Position numbers and translations under genes: made by a program
Shown here: in pieces, positions 56,471-64,000 of the stretch
Position numbering within the stretch: position 1 is the stretch's first letter
How the letters are laid out: each line of letters starts with the position of its first letter
Source: Algoriphagus terrigena DSM 22685
Lineage (GTDB): Bacteria > Bacteroidota > Bacteroidia > Cytophagales > Cyclobacteriaceae
Assembly: GCF_000429445.1 (NCBI RefSeq)
Contig: NZ_AUBW01000005.1
Coordinates: 1-64,000 of the forward strand
Length of the DNA stretch: 64,000 nucleotides
Reading direction: 5' to 3'
The notes under the pieces: generated by a model
Seen by the model: only the letters and a program-made list of their open reading frames with translations
Databases searched by the model: none
What the model was told of the DNA's origin: nothing

Positions 56471-56646
56471 ATTTTGAAAACCTAAAGGGAGGATCTAAAA
56501 TAAATATCAAGGGGATTCTAAACCCACTTGGTAAGGTTCGAATCTTGCATTACAATATCTCAAATTCGTTGATTCAAGTAGGTACACTACCCAACAGCAT
56601 CTAATTTCCCAGGTAAAAACAAATATTCTAACCATACTTTGAGATC

Positions 56647-57879
56647 TTATTTCCGGAAAGGTCGGGCCATTTCTTTTTGGACCTCTTTATAAGCATTAGC
56701 GATAGCCTTTACCCATCCAGCCACTTCTTCTGCAAATTCCTTACTCCGAAATTTCTCCCATGATTCAAACGAAAGCTGTGGTTCATTTTTAAGCAGTTTT
56801 ACTTCAGAAATCCAAAACCAATTGTGGTAAGCCTCTCCGACTTGAAGATATTTTCCAACACTTAAATTGCCTACCAACGTTTCATAAAATCTATTTCTAA
56901 CTTCTATAGGCACCACTAAAGGGGATATATTTAAATCCACGTGCATACCTATGGCAACAGTACCGCTGCTTAACCAGTACAATCGAATTCTTTCTGTACG
57001 ACTTCCCTTTATCCAGAATGATATTTCAGCATCCGACTTTGGGATATTTTTTCCACTAAAATCAATATCAAAGTGATCTTCAAAGTCGGAAATACCTTTT
57101 AACGATTTTACAAGTTCTTCTCCAAACTGCTGGTAAAGCTTGTATTCAGTTGATTTTAAAGAATTAAATGCCTTAAAGGACTCTGAATTTCTTGTAATTT
57201 GTTTTATTATTTCGTCACTCATCTGATCGTCTGGGTTTTGGTTAGTAAGTCTTTTGATATTGGCGATGTACTGCGTTAATGTTTCCCGGATAATGGGTTG
57301 ATCGATTGAAGCTAACCGACACGTCTCGATCCATTTATGGATATGTTCCCTGAAGGAAACTTTCTCATACACTTTAAAATCAACATAATACTGACTCTCA
57401 TCTCCCACAAGAGTCAAAAAACACACTTTTGATTCGCTTGATTTAAAGTTGTTTTTCAGGTAGTTGTAATAGCGATGAAGTTGCTTTTGTTGCTCCACAG
57501 CATAAATTTTTAATTCAATAGCAATACCAATATTTTTGTATGGATTTGAGATCAATAAGTCGATTCTTCCCCCTTCAATATTTTCCCAATCTCTTTTGCC
57601 TACATGCTTCTCTATCTCAACAGTGAAGCCATCAGTGTCTTCTTTGATTCCGATGGCTTCAAAGAATAGTTTCAGAAATTTATCTCCTTGAAAATGTCCA
57701 GCTTTAGGATTTATTAGATAACCTATCAATCGAGTGTGAAAACGAGCTTCATCGCTTTCTAAATCCAGTGCATGGATAAAACTGAACCCGTTACCTGAAA
57801 CCCGAAGGTTCTTTTCATAATTCTGAACTACCAAACCAACTCGGTTCAATAAACTTTCTGCAGCTAAAAATTCATTCAT
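56647..57879 (-). CDS. PD-(D/E)XK nuclease-family protein
   Basis: 410 residues. The N-terminal half carries the restriction-endonuclease-like core: Asp107 in 'GGRIDLLISNPYKNI', Glu122 and Lys124 in 'IAIELKIYAVEQQKQLHRYY' followed by Q/Y residues, as in the PDDEXK family of Bacteroidota (PF14281-like). The C-terminal half is a separate domain ('SDAEISFWIKGSRTERIRLY'). A single gene flanked by defence genes; a role in DNA cleavage or abortive defence is likely but not shown. Confidence 0.82.
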   Translation of the reverse strand: MNEFLAAESLLNRVGLVVQNYEKNLRVSGNGFSFIHALDLESDEARFHTRLIGYLINPKAGHFQGDKFLKLFFEAIGIKEDTDGFTVEIEKHVGKRDWENIEGGRIDLLISNPYKNIGIAIELKIYAVEQQKQLHRYYNYLKNNFKSSESKVCFLTLVGDESQYYVDFKVYEKVSFREHIHKWIETCRLASIDQPIIRETLTQYIANIKRLTNQNPDDQMSDEIIKQITRNSESFKAFNSLKSTEYKLYQQFGEELVKSLKGISDFEDHFDIDFSGKNIPKSDAEISFWIKGSRTERIRLYWLSSGTVAIGMHVDLNISPLVVPIEVRNRFYETLVGNLSVGKYLQVGEAYHNWFWISEVKLLKNEPQLSFESWEKFRSKEFAEEVAGWVKAIANAYKEVQKEMARPFRK

Positions 57880-57934
57880 CGTATTAAGATTAGTTGTAAG
57901 ATGCTTTTAATTACTATTAACTCCAAAGAAAACA

Positions 57935-58582
57935 TCAAATCTCATTTAACTCCGAGACTATCCACTCATCTGCCTTTTCATAAGCACTCCTAAGAGCGAG
58001 ATTCCCATATCGATGGCGTATTTCATCCAAGCAGTGGGAAGTGGGTTCACGGCGATTATCAGCCAAAACATAGATAGCTTGATCCGCATTTTTGCGACTG
58101 TATATTCCTTCAAAGTAAAAGGGCATGGTGGCAAGCCATTCCAATCCCTGCGTATGGGTTCGATAATGGAGGCCAAGGGACTGAAAAAGCAAGGTGCCGG
58201 TCGCTCTTCCCAAGCCTGCAAGGAATACCAACTCCCCTTCCAAAGTCCTGAGATGCGTCTCGATGTCTTGGGGAATTGGAAGAATAGGCAAAGGTTCCTT
58301 CTTCAGAAAACGCACATGTTCATAAGGCTCATAGAGGTATTCTGGAGGGATGAACCGGAAAAACTTCGCGTGAACATTCACTTGACTTGGTAATTCACCA
58401 TCTATCAGCGTAAAAGAATCAAAATTTAGCTTCTCCCCGTCTTTTGCCACCGATCGGCATGCAGCCGTTCCCAAGGCAATCAGATGCCGTGAATGGGCGG
58501 GGGATGAAGCTGGGATTGCCGCCATGGCCAAAGGCGTCGCTGCGAAGACCGGAAACGTTTTGAGAAAGGTTCGTCTTTTCAT
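57935..58582 (-). CDS. FtsZ/tubulin-like protein with a Tat-type leader
   Basis: 215 residues from ATG 58582. The leader 'MKRRTFLKTFPVFAATPLAM' has twin Arg and a hydrophobic core. After it the sequence follows FtsZ order: 'HLIALGTAACRSVAK' (35-46) at the place of the GxGGxGxNAV loop, 'LEGELVFLAGLGRATGTLLF' (114-133) at the place of 'DMVFI.AGMGGGTGTG', and 'WLATMPFYFEG' at the place of 'VV..PF.FEG'. The glycine-rich loop is altered (GRATGT), so GTP binding is uncertain, and the C-terminal FtsZ domain is missing. Its start overlaps the upstream gene as ATGA. An exported or membrane-tethered FtsZ-like protein would be unusual. Confidence 0.6.
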   Translation of the reverse strand: MKRRTFLKTFPVFAATPLAMAAIPASSPAHSRHLIALGTAACRSVAKDGEKLNFDSFTLIDGELPSQVNVHAKFFRFIPPEYLYEPYEHVRFLKKEPLPILPIPQDIETHLRTLEGELVFLAGLGRATGTLLFQSLGLHYRTHTQGLEWLATMPFYFEGIYSRKNADQAIYVLADNRREPTSHCLDEIRHRYGNLALRSAYEKADEWIVSELNEI

Positions 58583-59535
58583 TGGATGATTGATTGATGG
58601 GTGATGGCTGTAAACTTCCATCCACCCCGGAAATCGAGCTGGATGAAATTGGGTTGGATGGGTACTTTTTGGGTCGTTCTTGGATGCTGCCTGAATACCG
58701 GAAGAAAGAAATCTATGGCGGCACGTTGGAGTTGTACATTGCTGAGTCTTTTGTAAAAAATATAGGCCAGGAAGTAATCCATCGCATTGAGAGTTAATTT
58801 GACCTGTGTGCCAAGCATTTTAGATCCCATTTCCTCCAGAGCCTGTGTAACCCTTTGGAGTTCGATCGCCAGTAAGATGTGGATAGGCTCATCTTTGGAA
58901 AAGAATACCAGCTCCTCTTTTCGCAGATAGTCTTGCTCCATTAATCCCTGTAGTTCTACTGGCACATAACTCTTCCTGATTCGGTCCAAGTGACTTTCTT
59001 GCTGGCTCCACAGAAACTGGAACATGAGCCGGGTCCTTACGAAATCACAATCTCCAAAACAATCCAGGAAGCTAATTATCAAGCTTCCCCGCGCATCTGA
59101 GGGGCTGATTTCGAGTTGGGAGATATCGAGCTTTTTCCGCTCCCTGAGAAATTTTTGTACCCGTTGCCCTTCCCTGCATAAATTGGATTCCAAGAAGAAG
59201 TCATGGAAAAAATCAGTCAACACGACCTTTGGGAAAACAAGATAGGATTCCTGAAAAGCCTGAACCTGAGCCTTTGAAGAAGGTGCATTGTTATCCCAAT
59301 TTTCCCATAGAATGATGGATTCACTTTGCCAGTCCAGCAGCTCCAGTAGATCAGTCAGGATTTCCCTTGCTTTTTGCCTTTTCCCGTACCCAATCAGGTG
59401 GATAAAGTGCACCTCCTCCCGGGACTGGATACCCAGCCAAAAGGGTTGCAGCAGATCCATCACCTCATCGATGAAAAGCAGCCATGAAGGGTGAAGTTTT
59501 TTCAATGCCTTTCGGGCCATGGAGAATTGAATCAT
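58579..59535 (-). CDS. Unknown protein coupled to the FtsZ-like gene
   Basis: About 318 residues. I chose ATG 59535 because GGAGGT lies nine bases before it; the open frame runs to a TTG at 59574. No family recognised. Visible are a helical N-terminus ('LKKLHPSWLLFIDEVMDLLQ'), 'FIHLIGYGKRQKAREILTDL', a central 'SPSDARGSLIISFLDCFGDC' and a helix-rich end. The stop overlaps the FtsZ-like start, so the two are one operon, transcribed divergently from the WYL regulator. It may be the partner or cofactor of the FtsZ-like protein. Confidence 0.7.
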   Translation of the reverse strand: MIQFSMARKALKKLHPSWLLFIDEVMDLLQPFWLGIQSREEVHFIHLIGYGKRQKAREILTDLLELLDWQSESIILWENWDNNAPSSKAQVQAFQESYLVFPKVVLTDFFHDFFLESNLCREGQRVQKFLRERKKLDISQLEISPSDARGSLIISFLDCFGDCDFVRTRLMFQFLWSQQESHLDRIRKSYVPVELQGLMEQDYLRKEELVFFSKDEPIHILLAIELQRVTQALEEMGSKMLGTQVKLTLNAMDYFLAYIFYKRLSNVQLQRAAIDFFLPVFRQHPRTTQKVPIQPNFIQLDFRGGWKFTAITHQSIIQ

Positions 59536-59666
59536 ATCATTCATACCTCCAAAGAAATTCGGCACCTCTGCCAAAAGCCGCCCGAGCTAAAAGTTTTTTC
59601 TATCTTCCTACCCTCAGCCATCTTTTGGCAAACCCTCGCGCTTTCTTTGAAGAAGAATTTTCTGCT

Positions 59667-60575
59667 ATGAGCAAACTCACTTCCCTATATCGACAACTGG
59701 AAATCATCAAACTCGCCAAAAAAGGCCCGTTTGAATGGGACGAATTGGAACGCCATCTAGAACGGAGATCTGTTGGCAGTGACCTCAATCTCCTTATCTC
59801 CAAACGGACGCTCAACCGAGACTTAAAGGAAATCCAACAGCTGTTTGGCTTGGTGATCGAGTTTGACTTCAAACCCGCCAAATACACGCTGAAGGAAGAA
59901 GAAAGCTCAGAGGACCACATGGAACTTCTGGAGTCCTTTGAAACCATTCAGGCGTTTGGTCGAGCTAATAAACTGAGTGGCAGTGTGTTTTTTGAAAAGC
60001 GCTTGGCCCGAGGCACGGAGTACCTCAGACCTATTCTGGATGCGATTGAAAATCAGGAAGCGATTCAGATCGAGTATGAGAAGTTCTGGCTTTGGGAAAC
60101 GGAAACCCGGCAGCTGCGGCCCATTGCACTCAAAGAATACCTGCATCGTTGGTATGTGATGGCCTGGAATGAAAAGGATGAACTCCGATTCTATGGGCTT
60201 GACCGGATCAAGACTTTGATGCCTATCTCGGGAAAAGTAAAACTTCCCAAATCACCTGACCTCGAATGCCGCTTTCTGGAAACCATTGGCATCATCAACG
60301 ATCCCAACGAACCGGTAGAAACTGTCATCCTCACATTCACTGAATTCAAGGGCCGCTATATCCAATCCATGCCCCTCCATCCAACTCAGGAAATACTTGT
60401 TAATGATGGAAATACCCTAAAAATTAGACTTCGGGTAAAAATCAACTACGAACTGATCTCCGTGATACTTTCCCATGGAGACGAAGTCAAAGTAGAAGAA
60501 CCAGAGCGGTTAAGGGAGATGGTAAGGAAGAAGGCAGAGAATTTTGTCAAACAAAAATTACAATTTTCAAGATGA
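59667..60575 (+). CDS. WYL-domain transcriptional regulator
   Basis: 302 residues from ATG 59667; the open frame upstream overlaps the divergent gene. An N-terminal winged HTH ('LTSLYRQLEIIKLAKKGPFE', 'SKRTLNRDLKEIQQLFGLVI') is followed by a WYL domain (about 120-210, 'EAIQIEYEKFWLWETETRQL', 'IALKEYLHRWYVMAWNEKDE', 'LRFYGLDRIKTL') and a WCX-type C-terminus. WYL proteins of the BrxR/CapW kind control defence loci. The 130-base gap to the divergent unknown/FtsZ-like operon makes that operon a likely target. It overlaps the following nuclease-like gene by four bases. Confidence 0.92.
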   Translation: MSKLTSLYRQLEIIKLAKKGPFEWDELERHLERRSVGSDLNLLISKRTLNRDLKEIQQLFGLVIEFDFKPAKYTLKEEESSEDHMELLESFETIQAFGRANKLSGSVFFEKRLARGTEYLRPILDAIENQEAIQIEYEKFWLWETETRQLRPIALKEYLHRWYVMAWNEKDELRFYGLDRIKTLMPISGKVKLPKSPDLECRFLETIGIINDPNEPVETVILTFTEFKGRYIQSMPLHPTQEILVNDGNTLKIRLRVKINYELISVILSHGDEVKVEEPERLREMVRKKAENFVKQKLQFSR

Positions 60576-61102
60576 ACAAATCAATCAAAATCAATCCGGA
60601 ATTATTGTTCCAAACTATTCAAGGAGTTGCCAGGTCGATAGAAAACGAGCTTGCTTCAATCAATGAAACAGGAATTTTCTTTGTTCCTGAACTTCATTTG
60701 GCATTCGAGGTAGGAAAAAAAATCTACATACACCGAAAAGAAATTTTTGGAACCAATGAACTGAAATGGGTCAGAGAAAAAAACCTTGGCAATGGCGGAC
60801 CATGTGACCTAATCTTTGAAAATGATTCTGAATCGGTTGTTTTTGAGTTTAAAATAGCTGACACCTGGAATTCCTATGAAAAAGACATCAAAAAACTTCA
60901 GTCACTGCCAAACGAGGATTCGCATAGCTATCATAAATTCTTTGTGGCTGTCGTCGATCAATTTAGAGAAAAGCAGGATGGAAGGATTGATTACTTGAAA
61001 AGTTTTGATCAACTCCATTTAAGAATGGAATCCTTTGAAGTAGGATATTCAGGTTACCAAGGAAATATCAACTGTGTGTTGGCGCTCTATCGGGTTAATT
61101 GA
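60572..61102 (+). CDS. PD-(D/E)XK-like small protein
   Basis: 176 residues. 'PCDLIFENDSESVVFEFKIA' holds Asp79, Glu92 and Lys94 at the spacing of the PD-(D/E)XK core, with 'HLAFEVGKKIYIHRKEIF' before it providing the helix with Glu. The gene overlaps the WYL gene by four bases, so it is in the same transcript. It could be a small nuclease or a nuclease-fold binding subunit. Family not named with certainty. Confidence 0.65.
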   Translation: MNKSIKINPELLFQTIQGVARSIENELASINETGIFFVPELHLAFEVGKKIYIHRKEIFGTNELKWVREKNLGNGGPCDLIFENDSESVVFEFKIADTWNSYEKDIKKLQSLPNEDSHSYHKFFVAVVDQFREKQDGRIDYLKSFDQLHLRMESFEVGYSGYQGNINCVLALYRVN

Positions 61103-61387
61103 GACCAAATCCAATCAATTAATCATTTCTGAAGACAACCAATACAAAATTGGTCAAATTTCAGAGCTCTTTTCTACATGATTTCTAATTAAACTTTTCA
61201 GCTATTTCGAAACAAAAGATCAGTTGAAACCTCGACTGAATACGAGATTATTAAAAAGTTCCGGTGTCTTAAGATACAATTTTTCAAGTGATTTTACAAG
61301 AGTTAAACAATTGCCGGTAGAATTTTGAATAAATAATAGGTTGATTATCAACACTGTTTAAAATACAGACCCTAGTAAGTCACGTAA
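61103..61387. other. Spacer between convergent genes
   Basis: 285 AT-rich bases between the nuclease-like gene and the HNH gene. No clear terminator or small gene seen. Confidence 0.4.
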
Positions 61388-62161
61388 TTACCTATAATCC
61401 AAATACTCCACCATAGGCCAATGATATTTATCCTCAGGAAGGTTCATCTTCTTTTCATGCAGTGAACTTGTTAATGCTCGATCCATTTTACTGTAGGGCT
61501 TCATTTCTTCATCAGGATCTAAGTACGATATTTTGTACTCATTATTCACCGAGAGAATTCCTGTATCATAAAGCAAATGATGATTGGCGCAGAGAAGTAT
61601 TCCATTTCTCACATCAATTCTCTCTTTACTACTACATGCAACCCAAGGCTTTATATGTGATGCTTGAAGTAGCCCTGGCCATGATATTTTGCAGAATGCA
61701 CATTTCCCAGCATACGCTTTCATTACAGCCCTCCTGAATACAAGTTGAGCTATTCCGCGAGATTTAACTTTTACATAGACTTCGCTACTATTTTCTGGAT
61801 ATTCCAAGAGTTTCTCAACCAAAGAATGACTTGACTCTCCTCCTCTGGCAAATTCAAACGGGTTCTCATGTAACAACCAATTCCATCCATATACCTTCTT
61901 CTCTCCCTCTTCGATAGAATCCACTCCATAATAGTAAAACCCTGCGCCAACTCCACCTTTGTAATTTCTCACAAGTATTGTCAAAGGAGGCAAATTTTCC
62001 GAATTGCAATATTCTTGAATCAACCCCAACACAGGACCAAGCTTCCTATGATATACTCCAATTAGCCTCCCAAGCTCAGTATATGTATAAATTCGCCTTT
62101 CATTGACGGCAACTAATAGTGCATCCCAAGCGAGGCAGGCCCGCTGTTCTTGATTAACCAT
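61388..62161 (-). CDS. HNH endonuclease
   Basis: 257 residues. The C-terminal HNH domain has zinc Cys in 'GKCAFCKISW' (154 and 157), His169 in 'LLQASHIKPW', 'VRNGILLCANHHLLYD' with Cys191 and His194/195. The N-terminal 100 residues ('AWDALLVAVNERRIYTYTEL', 'GAGFYYYGVDSIEEGEKKVY') form a separate domain, possibly for target recognition. This layout is that of HNH_2-type restriction-like nucleases. It starts eight bases after the end of the helicase gene, so both are one operon. Confidence 0.9.
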   Translation of the reverse strand: MVNQEQRACLAWDALLVAVNERRIYTYTELGRLIGVYHRKLGPVLGLIQEYCNSENLPPLTILVRNYKGGVGAGFYYYGVDSIEEGEKKVYGWNWLLHENPFEFARGGESSHSLVEKLLEYPENSSEVYVKVKSRGIAQLVFRRAVMKAYAGKCAFCKISWPGLLQASHIKPWVACSSKERIDVRNGILLCANHHLLYDTGILSVNNEYKISYLDPDEEMKPYSKMDRALTSSLHEKKMNLPEDKYHWPMVEYLDYR

Positions 62162-62169
62162 GGTCGTAT

Positions 62170-64000
62170 TTATTGAAATTGATGAATATGCTTGGTGAAA
62201 AATGAATCAAATGCCTGGTTTCCAAAATTGACAACAAATAAATTTTTCCGACATCTGGTGATGGCAGTATAAATTAATTCCTCTGAGTTAAAACCTTCAT
62301 CACTTTCTGATGCGGGATCTATTGATTCTTCATTCAAGCCGCTAGATTCTTCGTCGTTTGTGATCAATAAAATTAGTGTATCCACCTCCCATCCTTTAAA
62401 ACTGTGGACTGTAGAAAGTTTCAATAAACCACGATTATCCCAGTAATTAAATTTCTTGCTTCTTCGCACCTTGTAGATGTCATTTTTAACCAATTTGACA
62501 TTTTTCAGAATCTTTTCTTCTTCGTCATTTATAGATTCACCTTCTTTCATTTTCTTTCGAATGGCCTTGTAATCCTTTTTGAATTGTTCATTCGAAAGCT
62601 TTCTGTTTTTTAGAATCTCAAGGTAGGTTTCTTGCGATTCAAACATGGTATTTGTCTTCTGACTCGATGTCGTGGAAATATGTTCATCTATAAGTCTGAG
62701 AGGTTCAACTGATGCCGATTGAATGCAAATATCATTGTCATGTAAACCGTATTTCTTGGCTACTTTTCTATAGATTCTGAATATTTCATCAGCGCTAAAT
62801 GCCTGAAAATTATGATAGCCAATCTCCGACTGATCAAACAAATCACCTTGAGTCAGTATTTCATCAAATTCATACCTCCCATCGAAGAAGTGTTTCTGAA
62901 ATAGTTCTGCAAGCCGTCCAATTTTATTAGAAACTCTATACGATTTTTTCAATAGATTCCATTGACCGCCGATTTTAGTGAAAGGTTTCTTCTCTTGATC
63001 ATCGAATACTCTTTGGTAGATATTCTGCTTTTCATCTCCATAGGCGACATATTCACTACTCTCAGCATTTAAAAAGTATTTGAGAACTAACTCCACCCAA
63101 GGCTTTTGATAATCTTGAATTTCATCTACGAGGATGGTGTCATATTGATCAATTGCATCCTTTACTATTTCAAAGAATGAAGTATTCTCCCATGAGTCGA
63201 AGGATAAAATTGGGCGGCTATGGTTATTGGCCATGTTGGAAAAAAACTGATGGTAATGGATGATGTGAAAATATTTCCAATCAAATCCTTCTCTCACTTC
63301 ACTGATCTTATCTCGAATATAATTCCGAAGGGTGATATTGAAAGTCAGAATTAAAACGTTTCCACCATGCCTTAAATGGGCATTTACTGCCCTTTTAGCA
63401 AGGCATAACGTCTTACCGCTTCCAGCTACACCTTTTACTTTTTGCCATGATCCAGCCCTTGATTCGATGATCTTTTCTTGTTCCTTAGAATAGGTTATTC
63501 TAATTCCCTGTTCCGAAGTATGGGTTGAGGGTGAAAAACATCTTTTGAAACTCTCGTACAATTCCTGATCAAAAAGATAGGACTTCTTCGACACCCATCT
63601 TTTCTCCATTATTGATTGGATGTTACCCTCTGTAAAAGTGTTTATACCCAACAGATCAAAGTATGACAAGTATCCTAAGTACTTATTCCAGTGCTGAGAG
63701 TCTCTTTCATCTTTTTGAAACTTGGTCTTGACAAAATCATTTAATTCCTGAGTAGAAGCATTGTGAAAATAGACTACACAATTTACGATATTGAGCATCT
63801 TGAAATTCTGAATCTGCTTTTCCAACAAGCCTTCTACATGTAGGTTAAACAAATTCTCTTTGTAATTGAGCACTTGTTTGACTGGAGATTTTATCGGGTG
63901 TCGATCTCTACCTCCGACATTCACATGCCAATTTCTTTTTTCATCAATCGTATAATGCCTCAAATCCCAATCTTTGACCTCAACGATAATCACACCTCCT
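62170..64000 (-). CDS. NERD-UvrD-type helicase (5' end outside window)
   Basis: At least 609 residues; the frame is open to the window edge ('GGVIIVEVKDWDLRHY' right at the end), so the apparent GTG start at 63993 is not real. The N-terminal part is a NERD nuclease-related domain with the 'VEVKDW' motif. SF1 helicase motifs follow: 'KGVAGSGKTLCLAKRA' (Walker A), 'TILVDEIQDYQKPW' (Walker B), 'LLKKSYRVSNKIG', 'STVHSFKGWEVDTLILL' and 'YTAITRCRKNLFVVN'. Together with the HNH gene it resembles nuclease-helicase defence pairs; whether further genes belong to it lies beyond the window. Confidence 0.9.
   Translation of the reverse strand, partial: GGVIIVEVKDWDLRHYTIDEKRNWHVNVGGRDRHPIKSPVKQVLNYKENLFNLHVEGLLEKQIQNFKMLNIVNCVVYFHNASTQELNDFVKTKFQKDERDSQHWNKYLGYLSYFDLLGINTFTEGNIQSIMEKRWVSKKSYLFDQELYESFKRCFSPSTHTSEQGIRITYSKEQEKIIESRAGSWQKVKGVAGSGKTLCLAKRAVNAHLRHGGNVLILTFNITLRNYIRDKISEVREGFDWKYFHIIHYHQFFSNMANNHSRPILSFDSWENTSFFEIVKDAIDQYDTILVDEIQDYQKPWVELVLKYFLNAESSEYVAYGDEKQNIYQRVFDDQEKKPFTKIGGQWNLLKKSYRVSNKIGRLAELFQKHFFDGRYEFDEILTQGDLFDQSEIGYHNFQAFSADEIFRIYRKVAKKYGLHDNDICIQSASVEPLRLIDEHISTTSSQKTNTMFESQETYLEILKNRKLSNEQFKKDYKAIRKKMKEGESINDEEEKILKNVKLVKNDIYKVRRSKKFNYWDNRGLLKLSTVHSFKGWEVDTLILLITNDEESSGLNEESIDPASESDEGFNSEELIYTAITRCRKNLFVVNFGNQAFDSFFTKHIHQFQ

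Overview
The window looks like a chromosomal stretch of a Bacteroidota species, most likely order Cytophagales near Cyclobacteriaceae/Algoriphagus. This rests on the gene families present: a two-component regulator propeller kinase, a LytTR/LytS pair, Tat-exported aldo/keto reductases, a YtrA-type GntR operon, PKD/beta-helix lipoproteins and HigBA pairs of Bacteroidota type. Spacers are AT-rich and genes have moderate GC. The species is an inference. I saw no rRNA, tRNA or CRISPR array.

Region 1 (1-24.9 kb) opens with the end of an IS3-type element that has cut a ScyD/ScyE-like gene. It continues as a dense redox/hydrolase cluster: four aldo/keto reductases (one frameshifted, two with Tat-type signals), secreted alpha/beta hydrolases and a carboxylesterase, SnoaL/NTF2-like proteins, a cupin lipoprotein, a carboxymuconolactone decarboxylase gene broken by an amber codon, a flavodoxin, a PQQ-type sugar dehydrogenase, and a molybdenum hydroxylase set with two large subunits and one [2Fe-2S] subunit. 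AraC regulators (two whole, one HTH-only, one fragment) and a LytS/LytR pair are interspersed. The natural reading is inducible, largely periplasmic oxidation/reduction and ester cleavage of xenobiotic or aromatic/carbonyl compounds; the substrate is unknown.

Region 2 (24.9-42.1 kb) is shaped by repeats. Copies or fragments of one HigB toxin/HigA antitoxin module occur at about 25.2, 29.1-29.7, 30.6-31.4, 39.4 and 41.1-41.9 kb. They are bordered by a palindromic 'CGTACGGTACGAG' repeat and a long block duplicated almost exactly at 29.7-30.1 and 39.4-39.8 kb. Between the copies lie a heavy-metal P-type ATPase, a NicO/UreH-like membrane protein, a Fur regulator and an efflux-adaptor remnant; a PKD/beta-helix lipoprotein; a sigma factor; a propeller sensor kinase with its LuxR-type regulator; and an alpha/beta hydrolase. 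A second, unrelated short element (88-114 bp, bracketed by ATGAA) sits directly in front of start codons at four places.

Region 3 (42.3-46.7 kb) is a YtrA-type operon (ABC ATPase, permease, GntR regulator, one-helix peptide) followed by an S41 protease.

Region 4 (47-64 kb) is defence/mobile DNA. It holds a four-gene overlapping operon of MBL hydrolase, trypsin-like protease, middle component and Rad50/SMC-like ATPase (ABC three-component/Lamassu hydrolase-protease type). Beyond it are an ArdC-like antirestriction protein, a DUF6933-like gene between direct repeats, two PD-(D/E)XK-like proteins, a WYL regulator divergent from an unknown gene plus a Tat-signal FtsZ-like gene, an HNH endonuclease and a NERD-UvrD helicase running off the window end. 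The least familiar item is the FtsZ-like protein with a Tat-like leader and its coupled partner; the most unusual DNA signals are the ATGAA-bracketed start-codon elements and the repeat-bounded HigBA copies.
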